Assembly (NCBI GenBank): GCA_021737545.1
Contig: JAIPDT010000015.1
Coordinates: 1 to 34,259, forward strand
Source of the DNA: Desulfobacteraceae bacterium
GTDB lineage: Bacteria > Desulfobacterota > Desulfobacteria > Desulfobacterales > Desulfosalsimonadaceae
Direction: 5' to 3'
DNA length: 34,259 nt
The notes below the pieces were generated by a model that saw nothing but the letters and a program-made list of their open reading frames with translations, was not told the origin of the DNA and did not search any database. The translations under genes and the position numbers were made by a program. Below, piece after piece: positions 7,752 to 16,721 of this stretch (its first letter is position 1; each line of letters begins with the position of its first letter).

Positions 7752-8888
7752 TTACCAGTAACTTCGAATCACTGCAAATATGGAGTCAAACAGGATGATG
7801 AGAAATATGCTTGTCACCACCGCAGATGTGGCGGCATTGCCTACAGCATCCGCCCCGCCTTTGGCCTGAAAGCCTCTGAAACACCCTGTAAGTGCTATCA
7901 ATACTGCAAAAACCAGGGCCTTTAAAAGTCCCCACATAATCTCAAACAGGGTGAGCGCTTCAATGGTCCTGGCCATATACATGCCCGGGCTCAAATCCAG
8001 TATGAATACCCCTATTGTCATTCCACCCGCAATGGCAAAAATGTTGGAAAATACAGTAAGAATAGGCACCACCACCATGGCGGCAATCATTCTTGGAATC
8101 ACCAGAAACAGGTTGGGATCAAACCCCATGACAGCCAGGGCGTCGATTTCCTCCGAGATTTTCATGGTGCTGATTTCAGCCGCGTAGGCTGATCCTGAGC
8201 GGCCCGAAACGATTATCGCGGTCATAATGGGTCCAAGTTCCGAGACCATGGCAACCCCTACCAGGGAAGCCACGTAAATGTTGGCACCGAACTGGCTTAG
8301 CTGGAGCGAGGACATGAAAGCCATGACCAGGCCGAGTAGAAAACTTATAAGCCCCACCACCGGCAGGGCGTCTACACCGGTTGTTTTCATGTACCGGATC
8401 GTGTCGTTTGCACGAAAGGAGCGTGGTTGCTTTATCGCCTTTAAAAATGCAAAAACCATGCTCCCGATAAATTCTACAAAAAATAAGGCGCCTTTTACAG
8501 CGTTGATGGAGGATTCGCCAAGCTGGACAATTATATTGCCGGGCCTGCCGAAGGGCATGGCGCGGGCTGTTCGTCCAAAGTCTACCCGGGAAAGGGTTTT
8601 TTGATGACTCTCGTCTGCATTTGCAAATTCAAGGCTGTCGCTGCCAAGATTCAGTTTCTGCATGAGCTGTAAAATGACCATGGCGCCGTAGTCGTCCATG
8701 CGGGAAACCTCGGCCAGATCAACGATCAACAGTTTCGGGGGCCTTCTGGATTTTATAGAAGAAAGCCGTCTGAGGCACGCCGGAGCGGTTGACATATCCA
8801 GCCTGCCGTGGAAAAAAAACGTAATCGTGCCGTCCCCATCTTCATGGATGTCAAATCCTGCGTTCTGCTGGTTCGATTCACGACTCAT
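7752..8888 (-). CDS. mlaE: MlaE-family permease with N-terminal STAS domain
   Basis: A 378-residue inner-membrane permease. Residues about 10-110 form a STAS-like domain (GRLDMSTAPACLRRL, LIVDLAEVSRMDDYGA), which in E. coli is the separate MlaB protein. The rest is an MlaE permease with several membrane helices. It contains the conserved stretch SELGPIMTAIIVSGRSGSAYAAEI and the EEIDALAVMGFDP coupling motif. The fused STAS-MlaE arrangement is common outside gamma-proteobacteria and explains the absence of mlaB. First gene of the mlaEFD-lipoprotein run, it follows the M48 protease gene after 71 bp that hold no obvious terminator, so read-through is possible. Confidence 0.9.
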   Translation of the reverse strand: MSRESNQQNAGFDIHEDGDGTITFFFHGRLDMSTAPACLRRLSSIKSRRPPKLLIVDLAEVSRMDDYGAMVILQLMQKLNLGSDSLEFANADESHQKTLSRVDFGRTARAMPFGRPGNIIVQLGESSINAVKGALFFVEFIGSMVFAFLKAIKQPRSFRANDTIRYMKTTGVDALPVVGLISFLLGLVMAFMSSLQLSQFGANIYVASLVGVAMVSELGPIMTAIIVSGRSGSAYAAEISTMKISEEIDALAVMGFDPNLFLVIPRMIAAMVVVPILTVFSNIFAIAGGMTIGVFILDLSPGMYMARTIEALTLFEIMWGLLKALVFAVLIALTGCFRGFQAKGGADAVGNAATSAVVTSIFLIILFDSIFAVIRSYW

Positions 8889-8959
8889 CGCGGCATTTCC
8901 GAGGGCGGGATTTTTGTTCCGGTTAATTTCTATTTAGCTATCACGACTTTGAGGATAAA

Positions 8960-10816
8960 TCAACGAGAGATACCTGAGCCTAATTCTTGTTGCCTTGCAG
9001 CCTTGCGAAATTTTTCCAGCTGCCGGCGGTAATGGGCGCGGTTGACCTTGGCGGCCGACATCGCCTTTTTTTCAACTGCAACCGCTTTTTCGTACTGCCC
9101 GTTTACAAAGTAGCCTTCCGCCAGGGTGTCTAATACATGGGGCTCGTCGGATTTTTCCGCGGCCTTTTTAGCCAGCACCAGGGCTTTTTCAGGATTGAAA
9201 AAGCGGCTCTCCCTGGGTTCTGTGGCATACAGCCAGGCCAGATTATTTAGGGCCCGCACATTGTCCGGCTCCATAGACAGGGCCTTTTGGTATGCCGAAA
9301 CCGCCGCATCCGGGTTGTCCCGGCTGTACCGGATATCTCCGAGCATCACGTGCAGTCCCGGATTTTGGGGATCTTCACTTATTTGCTGCTCTATTATCTG
9401 CTCGGCAATTTTGCCGGAAACCGCCTGGCCGGCGGCACCGAAATGCAGGTTATAGCCCGCCCACCCCAGGGCCAGAAGGCCGATAAGATATACAGTAATG
9501 CTGATCCAGATTTTTTTGTGATGTGCCAAAATCCAATCCCGGTTGTCTTCGCACCGCCGTAAATAGTTAATACGCTGGGATATGCTGAAATGGTGCCAGT
9601 TGGGTTTTTCCGGAGATTGTCCGCTGGATGCCGCGATTTTGTTAAAGGTGGAGATCAGCGGTGCGGCCGAGTCCATCAGGTTGTATATATAGATATCTGC
9701 CTGGCGTTCAAAGTTGCGCATGAAATAGCCGAACACGAACCTGAAATAGATCAGAAATGTACCGATCATGGCTGCACTGAACACAATGGAGACAAACGTA
9801 GCACTGCCGGGCTCGGAAAAGCCTGCCGGCCCTGCCACGATTTGTGCATACAGGGCCCCGTAAAGCAGCAGATCCATCATGGAAAAGGCGATCACAAGGT
9901 ATCCGGCGAAAAAGACCAGGTAGAAAAGAAGATGCTTTTGTTTGACATGGCCTACTTCGTGGGCGATAACCGCCTCGGTTTCTCGAGGGGAAAGATAGCG
10001 CAGCAGGGCGGGGGTGACCAAGATGTAGCGAAACCGACTGATCAAGCCCAGCACGCCGGCGGTGATCATTCTTCCTCCAAATATCGGCCATATCAGGATT
10101 TCCCGGTATGCGACTCCGGCGCGCCTGCACAGATTTTCGATGCGTCGGCGGGGCGCTTCGGCTTGCAGGGGCTGGCATCCCCAGAACTGCTGGATTAAAG
10201 CCGGCCCGAATATGGCGATAATAAACAGGAAAAACAAAAAATAAGCGATTTGGCCTTCAGTAGAGTTTAGAAGCGCTTTTGGAGCTTGAAACGGCAGCAG
10301 GTTGATTGCATCCGCCACGGCGGACAGGCATAGCCAGGGCAGCAGTACCGGAATGGAAAAAGTAATGTTTGAAATAACGTAATCGCGGCGGGAGATACCG
10401 GTTTTGTAGAGCTGCTCGTGTACGTTATAGGCAAATGCCCAAATGATACACAAATAGCCTATAAATACGGCCAGAAACACCAGAGCGCCAAGTGTGGGAA
10501 GCATGGCCACCACGCCGATCCCGCGCAGGTATCCCCCGAGTTCCAGGGCGTAGATATTTACGGCAAAAAGCCCTATGGCCAAAACTGACTGCCGGGTCAG
10601 CAGCGATTCAAACGCCTGTTCAATCTCCCGGGCGCCGACTTTGTGCAGGCGGTCCTCGAGTTTTTTAAACAGTATCCAGGTCAGGGCCGCAAACAGCACT
10701 GAAAGGGCCGCAAAAAAGCCAAAGGCTTCATAAAATGCCAGCTGCGGACGGGTGGGAGGCTGATACGTGGTGTAGATCAGCAGGGCGATGACAAAGTAGA
10801 GAAAATTGCCGAACAT
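8960..10816 (-). CDS. M48-family membrane zinc protease with C-terminal TPRs
   Basis: A 618-residue protein with multiple predicted membrane helices in the first 230 residues and again around 300-370 and 430. The zinc motif HEVGH is at 286-290 (in AVIAHEVGHVKQKH), with NFERQADIY downstream likely giving the third ligand. This is the Ste24/HtpX-like M48 layout. Residues about 480-605 carry tetratricopeptide repeats (NPGLHVMLGDIRYSRDNPDAA and MEPDNVRALNNLAWLYA start consecutive units). The active site faces the cytoplasm in relatives that cleave membrane proteins; the target here is unknown. It starts 6 bp after queH on the same strand. Confidence 0.87.
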   Translation of the reverse strand: MFGNFLYFVIALLIYTTYQPPTRPQLAFYEAFGFFAALSVLFAALTWILFKKLEDRLHKVGAREIEQAFESLLTRQSVLAIGLFAVNIYALELGGYLRGIGVVAMLPTLGALVFLAVFIGYLCIIWAFAYNVHEQLYKTGISRRDYVISNITFSIPVLLPWLCLSAVADAINLLPFQAPKALLNSTEGQIAYFLFFLFIIAIFGPALIQQFWGCQPLQAEAPRRRIENLCRRAGVAYREILIWPIFGGRMITAGVLGLISRFRYILVTPALLRYLSPRETEAVIAHEVGHVKQKHLLFYLVFFAGYLVIAFSMMDLLLYGALYAQIVAGPAGFSEPGSATFVSIVFSAAMIGTFLIYFRFVFGYFMRNFERQADIYIYNLMDSAAPLISTFNKIAASSGQSPEKPNWHHFSISQRINYLRRCEDNRDWILAHHKKIWISITVYLIGLLALGWAGYNLHFGAAGQAVSGKIAEQIIEQQISEDPQNPGLHVMLGDIRYSRDNPDAAVSAYQKALSMEPDNVRALNNLAWLYATEPRESRFFNPEKALVLAKKAAEKSDEPHVLDTLAEGYFVNGQYEKAVAVEKKAMSAAKVNRAHYRRQLEKFRKAARQQELGSGISR

Positions 10817-10822
10817 ATGGTT

Positions 10823-11359
10823 TTATCCGTTTGCGGAGAAAAAACGTTCTTTTTCGCTGTAGATGCATCCGCAGTACTGCTGGCGGTACATGCCCATTTG
10901 TTTAGATTTTTCCACCCCGGTTTTCCATCCTTTGCGAAAATCTTCGTAATAAAACGTCACGCCTTCGGTTTTGGCAACGGATTCTCCGATTTCGGCAATC
11001 AATTCATGGTTTTGATGCCTGCTGTACAGAAGGGTAGAAGAAAAATAATCAAATTTGCCGCGCTTTGCCATTTTGGCTGAGGTCTTTAAACGATCATAAT
11101 AGCAAAACCTGCATCGCTGATCTTCGCGGAAGACAAGGCTGCGCAAAAACCCCTCCAGGTCGTAGCCTTCCTGATAGATTACCCGCAACCCGATCTGTTC
11201 TGCATAAGCCTTAAGAGCATCTTCGCGTCTTTTACATTCGTTGTAAGGATGGATGTTGTTTCTGTAAAAAAAACCCATAACCTCAAAGCCTTTTTCCCTA
11301 AGCACTTCCAGGGGATATATGGAGCAGGGCGCGCAGCAGATGTGGAGCAGCAGTTTCAT
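10823..11359 (-). CDS. queH: Epoxyqueuosine reductase QueH
   Basis: A 178-residue enzyme catalysing the last step of queuosine synthesis in tRNA, reducing epoxyqueuosine. The family hallmarks are all visible: N-terminal HICCAPCS, the central YNECKRRE, QRCRFCYYDRL, and the C-terminal YCGCIYSEKER. These cysteines bind the Fe-S cluster and iron centre. QueH is the non-homologous replacement of the cobalamin-dependent QueG. Its ATG overlaps the TGA of yggS (ATGA, 11356-11359), implying translational coupling. Confidence 0.93.
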   Translation of the reverse strand: MKLLLHICCAPCSIYPLEVLREKGFEVMGFFYRNNIHPYNECKRREDALKAYAEQIGLRVIYQEGYDLEGFLRSLVFREDQRCRFCYYDRLKTSAKMAKRGKFDYFSSTLLYSRHQNHELIAEIGESVAKTEGVTFYYEDFRKGWKTGVEKSKQMGMYRQQYCGCIYSEKERFFSANG

Positions 11360-12048
11360 TTGCGTTCTCCGAATATAGCGGTTCCTATACGTACCAGGGT
11401 GGCACCTTCTGCAATCGCGACTTCAAAATCACCCGTCATGCCCATGGAAAGCTCCTTCATTTCAACTCCGGCAATATTTTCCCTCCCAATCTGCTTCTGC
11501 AATTTAGCCAGTTTCCGAAAACAGGGGCGCACCTTTTCCGGTGCGTCAAAAAAGGGCGGCATAGTCATCAGGCCCTGTACGGAAATGTGCTCCAGAGCGG
11601 CAATATCACGTATCAGGTCCACTGCAGCTTCTTTTTTTACCCCGGATTTTTGTTCTTCGTCTCCCACATTGACCTGGACCAGGATTTTCTGTGTTCGCCC
11701 GTGCCGCGCCGCCTGCCGGTCGATCTCTTTGGCCAGTTTCAGGCTGTCCACCGAATGGATCAAATCAAAAAGACCTACCGCGTACTTGGCCTTGTTGGAC
11801 TGCAAATGCCCGATAAAGTGCCAGGAAACATTCGCGTCAGCCAAAGCCTCGATTTTTTCGCGTGCTTCCTGGATGTAGTTTTCCCCGAAACGGTCAAGCC
11901 CCGCTGCAGCAGCCTTTTTGATCCGCTCGGCTTCCACCGTCTTTGTTACAGCCACCAATTTTACCGTTTCCGGATTCCGGCCGCACTTTTCTGCAGCCCT
12001 GCAGATACTTGAATTCACCTGTTCGATGTTCTTGGCAATCGTAGGCAT
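11356..12048 (-). CDS. yggS: YggS/PLPBP-family pyridoxal phosphate homeostasis protein
   Basis: A 230-residue single TIM-barrel PLP-binding protein. VKLVAVTKT near residue 30 contains the PLP lysine. GENYIQEAREK, WHFIGHLQSNKAKYA, HSVDSLKLA, the NVGDEEQKSGV segment and the C-terminal SMGMTGDFEVAIAEGATLVRIGTAIFG are diagnostic. It lacks enzymatic activity in characterised relatives and buffers PLP and amino-acid balance. It is followed by queH with a 4-bp overlap and preceded by maf with a 6-bp gap, so it is mid-operon. Confidence 0.93.
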   Translation of the reverse strand: MPTIAKNIEQVNSSICRAAEKCGRNPETVKLVAVTKTVEAERIKKAAAAGLDRFGENYIQEAREKIEALADANVSWHFIGHLQSNKAKYAVGLFDLIHSVDSLKLAKEIDRQAARHGRTQKILVQVNVGDEEQKSGVKKEAAVDLIRDIAALEHISVQGLMTMPPFFDAPEKVRPCFRKLAKLQKQIGRENIAGVEMKELSMGMTGDFEVAIAEGATLVRIGTAIFGERK

Positions 12049-12054
12049 TTTTAA

Positions 12055-12702
12055 TCACCGCCTCCCCGACGGTTCTGACAAGCTCTTATCGTCTGAATCC
12101 TTTGGTTGCCGCTCAATTACGCCATGCTGCATAAGGTATTCCACAACTTCGCATACCGGCAGGCCCACCACGTTGGTCCAGGACCCGTTGATGCATCGTA
12201 TCATGAATGCGCCGATTCCCTGAATGGCATAAGCCCCGGCCTTATCCCAGGGTTCGGGGGTGTCTATGTACCACCTGATTTCAGCATCGCTTAGCTGTTT
12301 AAACGTTACTTCTGTTGTGCAGATATTGCTGTAACAGTGATTTTCCGCCGGGCACTGGATGCTGTAGCCCGTGATCACCCGGTGGGTGCGTCCGCTTAAC
12401 CGTGAAAGCATTTCATAGGCATGGCCCCGGGATCCGGGCTTGTTTATAATAGTATCGTTGATCACCACAATGGAATCGCCCCCGATTACCCAGGACTCGG
12501 AATGAATTTTTGATACTGCCGCAGCTTTGGCCTCTGCCAGTGTCCTGGCGTGGATCTCCGGGCTCAGCGCTTCAATGGCATCTTCATCGATTCGGCTGGG
12601 AATCACGGAAAACTCAATTTGAGCCTGTTCTAACAGGCGTCTGCGCCTGGGCGATTCAGAGGCCAGAATAACGGGATATTTGGATTTTTTCGAGTGCATC
12701 AT
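12055..12702 (-). CDS. maf: Maf-family nucleoside triphosphate pyrophosphatase
   Basis: A 215-residue Maf protein that hydrolyses non-canonical or modified NTPs. It has LASESPRRRRLLEQA at the N-terminus, VIGGDSIVVIN in the middle, and NKPGSRGHAYEMLSRLSGRTHRVITGY. The end includes DKAGAYAIQGIGAFMI and NVVGLPVCEV. The start could be the first or the second of two adjacent ATG codons (MMHSKK). It appears to be the promoter-proximal gene of the minus-strand run reaching to 5161. The upstream 12703-12840 region is AT-rich and divergent to the pseudogene fragment. Confidence 0.92.
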   Translation of the reverse strand: MMHSKKSKYPVILASESPRRRRLLEQAQIEFSVIPSRIDEDAIEALSPEIHARTLAEAKAAAVSKIHSESWVIGGDSIVVINDTIINKPGSRGHAYEMLSRLSGRTHRVITGYSIQCPAENHCYSNICTTEVTFKQLSDAEIRWYIDTPEPWDKAGAYAIQGIGAFMIRCINGSWTNVVGLPVCEVVEYLMQHGVIERQPKDSDDKSLSEPSGRR

Positions 12703-12842
12703 GCTGATTCACTAACAAATCCCACAGGGATTGGCAAGAAGACCTTAATAAAGCTTTACCCTCCCCCACCGGCGATTTCGAAAATTGACAAAAATTAAAG
12801 GCGCTTTTCCAAATCATAAGAGTCTGCCAAAATTATTGTATA

Positions 12843-13068
12843 TGGACATTGGATTACGGCCCTCACAACATCCGCTGTAATGCAGTATGCTCCGGGGCCA
12901 CCCGGACCAAGATGTTGGCGAACTCGCTTAGCCCGCTTGGAGAAACCCTTAATACGGATGTTGACGATGTCTTTTCTCATTTGTCCGCCGCCATACCCCT
13001 TCGTCGTGTCGCCCGGCCCGAAGAAGTAACAGGCATTTGCAGCTATCCGGCAAACGATGAATCCTCAA
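12843..13068 (+). pseudogene. Fragment of a short-chain dehydrogenase/reductase
   Basis: An open stretch reads LDYGPHNIRCNAVCSGATRT, then PLRRVARPEEVTGICSYPANDESS. This is the conserved C-terminal portion of a classical SDR (normally ALDYGPHNIRCN...RRVARPEEV...F.ASDESS..TG). The first ~150 residues with the cofactor loop and YxxxK active site are missing. After DESS the similarity stops abruptly, before the usual GxxxxVDGG end. No start codon or Shine-Dalgarno fits. It is a decayed remnant. The rest of 12703-13232 shows nothing coding and is AT-rich. Confidence 0.7.
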
Positions 13069-13232
13069 GATTCGTCTTGCTTAAACCTGAAAGAAATGAT
13101 ATTGATTTTTTTCGTTTTGCAAAATCACTTTTGCGGGATTTTTTTACAATTTGCTAAAATTTAATTAAATTTGAGCCGACGATAAATTTAAAAAATCAAA
13201 ACCTTCGCAAAGCCGCACATATAAAGCCTTGT

Positions 13233-13321
13233 GCCTGGGTGGCGGAATAGGTAGACGCAAGGGACTTAAAATCCCTTGGGGCATAGTCCCCGTACGAGTT
13301 CGATTCTCGTCCCAGGCACCA
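13233..13321 (+). tRNA. tRNA-Leu (anticodon UAA)
   Basis: A long-variable-arm tRNA. The acceptor stem is GCCTGGG/CCCAGGC, the anticodon stem-loop GGGACTTAAAATCCC has TAA at the anticodon, and a class II variable arm and T-loop GAGTTCGATTCTC are present. The discriminator A is followed by an encoded CCA at 13319-13321. The flank AAATCAAATACTTACA just downstream resembles sequences seen at tRNA integration sites, but no integrase is nearby. Confidence 0.95.
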
Positions 13322-13781
13322 TAAAATCAAATACTTACAATCCAGAGGTTCGACAAATAATAAAATTGCCCCTCGGAGCCTGTAAGCGATTTGTACCCAT
13401 ATTCGAAAAAAAATATCTATAGCATCCTTATAAGCCAACCTGGATCCGGTAGGGTAATCCCACCCTCGATCGAAGTCGAGATCGTTTAATGTGTAGCCTC
13501 GCAGGGAGTCAATTTTTTCGCACTAAAGATCCGTGAAACCCGGATTAAAGCGATGGACAAACGAATGGATTTAAATGCTTTGCAAGTGCTGAAAATTAAA
13601 AAATATGAATTAGGGCTGGGCAAAATGGATGTCATTTATTTATTTCATCTTGACAAGATATAGTTCTCATGGTAAAAGGATATTAATGTATAATATTCGA
13701 AAGTTAACCATGTTCATATACAAATTCGTATACAAAAACTGATACATAAATAAATAGGCAGCGCCTTTTAAGTGAAATAAA
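13322..13781. other. 460-bp AT-rich non-coding region before the dehydrogenase/TRAP block
   Basis: I found no plausible gene here. It contains the tandem GTATAC-type repeats listed separately and a TATAAT box at 13689-13694 that could be the -10 of the promoter for the alcohol dehydrogenase gene, although no convincing -35 is placed 16-18 bp upstream. The segment may be the scar of an old insertion next to tRNA-Leu. Confidence 0.5.
13713..13736 (+). promoter_or_regulatory. Tandem 12-bp repeat, candidate GntR operator
   Basis: TTCATATACAAA (13713-13724) is followed directly by TTCGTATACAAA (13725-13736), one mismatch apart, and then a weaker GATACATAAA. The second unit contains palindromic GTATAC, the core of many FCD-type GntR operators (TTGTATACAA-like). 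It lies 19-42 bp downstream of a TATAAT box and 45 bp upstream of the Fe-alcohol dehydrogenase start, where a repressor would block transcription. The GntR gene at 15931 is the obvious candidate binder. Confidence 0.45.
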
Positions 13782-14948
13782 ATGGAGCGAAATTTGAACG
13801 AATTTACTTTCGACCTCCCCACCAGTTGGCGTCACGGAAGCGGTATGGCTTCAAGAACGGGTGAAATTATTAAGGAATTCGGCTGTCGAAAAACACTGCT
13901 GCTTACAGACAGGTTTCTGCTGGAGCAGAAGATAATCGGGCCTGTTTTAAAGTCGCTTGATAGTGCTGGAATTGAATATGTTGTTTGCGGGGAAATCGAT
14001 GAAGAACCGACAGTGCGCTTTTTTGATTACCTGGCTGACACGCTTGATCTGAAATCATTTGATTCCATATTGGCCGTGGGCGGGGGCAGCGTGCTTGACG
14101 TAGCCAAAGGGCTTGCAGTTGTTGCATCCTTTGGCGGCAATATCAGGGATTATAACGGTTTTGACAAGGTGCCGGCCGTCCCTGATCAGAAGATCATAGC
14201 AGTCCCGACCACATCTGGCACAGGCAGCGAGGTCTCCGACGGCGTGGTTTTGATTGATGAAGAAAAAAACACCAAATTTCTGGTTATAAGCAAAAAAATA
14301 TGCCCCGCAGCCGCTATCACTGATCCGGAACTGACCCGGTCCGTGCCTTACAGGGTGGCTGTCTGCAGCGGCATCGACGCTTTGGTTCATGCCACCGAAT
14401 CCTTTCTTTCCAGGGATGCGAGTATTATCACCGAAACTTTCGCTTTAAAGGCAGTCGAACTTCTTACCAAGAATTTCAAGCAGGCCGTGGCAGACAGTCA
14501 AAATATTCATGCACGGGAATCCATGCAGGTAGGTGCAACCATGGCAATGATAGCAGGTATGAATTCCCATTTGGGGCTATGCCATGCCCTTGCAATGCCT
14601 TTATGCGCTCATTATCATATGCCGCACGGCCAGGCATGCGGCATGGTTTTGCCTGCCGTGCTGCAGTATAATGCGGAAGCCGAAAATGAGAAGGTAGTCA
14701 GATTATTGAAAACCATGGGTTTGTATGATGATGAAATCGGTGAAGATGCCACCCAGGATCGGGCTTATGAGAAGTTGAATGCTTTTCTCGCCGAAATCAG
14801 CATTGTATCGAAACTTGGTTCTTTCGGATACAGAGACGAAGACCTGAGCGGTATAGCAGAGGCGACTTTGGAAAGCGCCCAAACTCCGACCAACCCGCGA
14901 AAGCCTTCGAAGCAGGATATCGCTGACATAATTTTAAAAGTTACTTAA
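13782..14948 (+). CDS. Iron-containing alcohol dehydrogenase
   Basis: A 388-residue group III (FucO-like) alcohol/hydroxy-acid dehydrogenase. It has the NAD-binding GGGSVLDVAKG motif and TTSGTGSEV. The four metal ligands are present at the family spacing: Asp199 and His203 in GIDALVHATESF, His268 in LGLCHALAMPL and His282 in HMPHGQACGMVLP. The substrate cannot be read from sequence; relatives handle 1,3-propanediol, 4-hydroxybutyrate, sulfoacetaldehyde and simple alcohols. It is followed by a 3-hydroxyisobutyrate-dehydrogenase-like gene, a GntR regulator and a TRAP transporter, so it probably interconverts an aldehyde and alcohol in the catabolism of the imported acid. The start has no strong Shine-Dalgarno; TTG 13794 is an alternative. 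Confidence 0.9.
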   Translation: MERNLNEFTFDLPTSWRHGSGMASRTGEIIKEFGCRKTLLLTDRFLLEQKIIGPVLKSLDSAGIEYVVCGEIDEEPTVRFFDYLADTLDLKSFDSILAVGGGSVLDVAKGLAVVASFGGNIRDYNGFDKVPAVPDQKIIAVPTTSGTGSEVSDGVVLIDEEKNTKFLVISKKICPAAAITDPELTRSVPYRVAVCSGIDALVHATESFLSRDASIITETFALKAVELLTKNFKQAVADSQNIHARESMQVGATMAMIAGMNSHLGLCHALAMPLCAHYHMPHGQACGMVLPAVLQYNAEAENEKVVRLLKTMGLYDDEIGEDATQDRAYEKLNAFLAEISIVSKLGSFGYRDEDLSGIAEATLESAQTPTNPRKPSKQDIADIILKVT

Positions 14949-14956
14949 AGGGACGA

Positions 14957-15871
14957 GTGCTTGAGATGAATAAGTCAAACGTTGGATTTATCGGGGCAGG
15001 AGTAATGGGCGCCCCAATGGCGGCGAACCTTGCAAGTGCGGGCTATAATCTTACCCTCTTTGATGTAAACTATCAAGCCGCCCATGATGCGGCGGCATCC
15101 TTCTCCAATATGAGCGTGGCGGATTCCCCGAAAGAAGCCGCCAAGATCTCGGATGTTGTTATAACGATGCTGCCTTCGGGCAGGTATGTTCAGAAAGCCG
15201 TATTTGGGGATTCAGGCATGATAGAAGGCTTCAATGAAGGGTCCCTGCTGATTGATACATCTTCATCAGAGCCCTGGCTGACAATTGAAACAGCTAATGC
15301 TTTGAAAGACAAAGGCGTACAAATGGTGGATGCCCCGGTTTCAGGAGCCCAGGCCGGTGCACAGGCAGCCGAGCTTGTTTTTATGATCGGGGGAGAACAG
15401 GATGCTGTAGAGCGGGCCATACCTATCCTGGAGGCCCTGGGCAGGCAGACCTATCATCTGGGACCGGTTGGTTCGGGCCATGCTATGAAATGCATTAACA
15501 ACCTTATTACAGCCATGACCTTTATGTCTACTATTGAAGGTTTAACCATCGGAAAGCAGTTCGGCCTCGATCCCAATGTAATGACCGATGTATTAAATGT
15601 TTCAACCGGAATGTCCTGGATCAGCCAGACTCACATAAAACAGCGAATCATAAGCCGCAAATTCGATGACCAATTTAAACTTTCACTGATGGTAAAGGAC
15701 ATAGGCATAGCAACTGCCATGGCCAACGAGATGAATATTCCGCTGCCCTGTTCCAGTCTTGGGCATCAGCTTTGGAAGGCGGCCGACCGGTATGCTGGAG
15801 AGGGGAGCAGCATAAGCGAGATGGCCCGCTGGGTCGAGCATGTCACAGGGGTTGAAATAACGGACAAATAA
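14957..15871 (+). CDS. 3-hydroxyisobutyrate dehydrogenase-family NAD(P) reductase
   Basis: A 304-residue beta-hydroxyacid dehydrogenase. It has Rossmann motif GFIGAGVMGAPMAANL, substrate motif DAPVSGAQAGA and catalytic lysine Lys178 in GSGHAMKCINNL. The ITAMTFMSTIEGLTIGKQFGLDP helix completes the family pattern. Relatives act on 3-hydroxyisobutyrate, tartronate semialdehyde, succinic semialdehyde or sulfolactaldehyde, so the exact reaction is open. Two starts are possible: GTG 14957, three bases after AAGGGA, or ATG 14966. It is 8 bp after the Fe-alcohol dehydrogenase, clearly the same operon. Confidence 0.88.
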   Translation: MLEMNKSNVGFIGAGVMGAPMAANLASAGYNLTLFDVNYQAAHDAAASFSNMSVADSPKEAAKISDVVITMLPSGRYVQKAVFGDSGMIEGFNEGSLLIDTSSSEPWLTIETANALKDKGVQMVDAPVSGAQAGAQAAELVFMIGGEQDAVERAIPILEALGRQTYHLGPVGSGHAMKCINNLITAMTFMSTIEGLTIGKQFGLDPNVMTDVLNVSTGMSWISQTHIKQRIISRKFDDQFKLSLMVKDIGIATAMANEMNIPLPCSSLGHQLWKAADRYAGEGSSISEMARWVEHVTGVEITDK

Positions 15872-15930
15872 AAACGGAAGGCTCAATTTGACTGACTTAA
15901 GTATAAATTTTTCACAAGGTTAATATTGTC

Positions 15931-16578
15931 TTGGCTGAACTTCTCAGAGAGAAAGCTTACCGCCTGATAAAGAACAAGGTGGTCTATTTTGAGCTGAAAC
16001 CCGGAGACAGGATCCTGGAAAGCAAGCTCGCTCAGGATCTTAAAATGGGCAGGATGCCTGTTCGTGAGGCCATGGCACGACTCGAAAGTGAAAGGCTTAT
16101 AGTAAGGACGAAAGGCTACGGATATACAGTAAATAAATTAAAGAATGTAGAAATCAAGGATTATCTGGAAATACGGGCGCGTCTTGAAAACCTTGGCGTT
16201 ACTCTGTTGATTGAAAGGGCAACGGATAAAGATATAGCCAGGATGAAAAAACATGTCGAAAAAGCGGTCGAAATATACAAAAACGGAAGTTTGCGAAAAA
16301 TTATCCAAAGCGATACCAGGTTCCATGACATGATGTACCGGGCCACCAAATCAGAAGCCTTTTATGACACCATCTCAAGCCTGTCTGATAAAACAATAAT
16401 CATGCGGGCTGCGGCATTGCAGACCGGCAAAGGCCGCGAGATGTCGATAAAGGATCATATTGAAATGATGAAGGCTATAGAAAAAAGGGACCTGGTAAAT
16501 CTGCAGGGACTTGTACATGAGCATATTCAGTATGCCCCCAATCATTACGAATCGATTCGGGGGTTTCTCTTCTCCTGA
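15931..16578 (+). CDS. GntR-family transcriptional regulator, FCD subfamily
   Basis: A 215-residue regulator. The N-terminal winged helix (about 1-70) shows GDRILESKLAQDLKMGRMPVREAMARLESERLI and the wing KGYGYTV, typical GntR. Residues about 80-210 are an all-helical FCD ligand domain: LEIRARLENLGVTLL near 95, then DTRFHDMMYRATKSEAF, and DHIEMMKAIEKRD near the end, with the His residues that usually bind a metal and the effector acid. The start is TTG, with AAGG about 12 bases upstream. Sitting between the dehydrogenases and the TRAP transporter, it most likely represses both until the substrate acid is present. The tandem repeat at 13713 is its best candidate site. Confidence 0.88.
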   Translation: MAELLREKAYRLIKNKVVYFELKPGDRILESKLAQDLKMGRMPVREAMARLESERLIVRTKGYGYTVNKLKNVEIKDYLEIRARLENLGVTLLIERATDKDIARMKKHVEKAVEIYKNGSLRKIIQSDTRFHDMMYRATKSEAFYDTISSLSDKTIIMRAAALQTGKGREMSIKDHIEMMKAIEKRDLVNLQGLVHEHIQYAPNHYESIRGFLFS

Positions 16579-16721
16579 GAAGAGCGGATATAATATTGGC
16601 TATTCAGAGGTCAGAGTTTCACTGAATGATAAAATTGCGAACTATGTTTATATTAATGAACATAAGGTTAAATATGGGCAAACGTCAATCGTGAAGCAAT
16701 TAAACCAAGGAGGGGGTTATT

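Noticed and set aside
12849-13157. Treating the SDR-like frame as an intact gene
   Set aside because: It lacks the whole N-terminal cofactor and catalytic part, starts with an internal TTG without a ribosome site, and loses similarity before the family's usual end.
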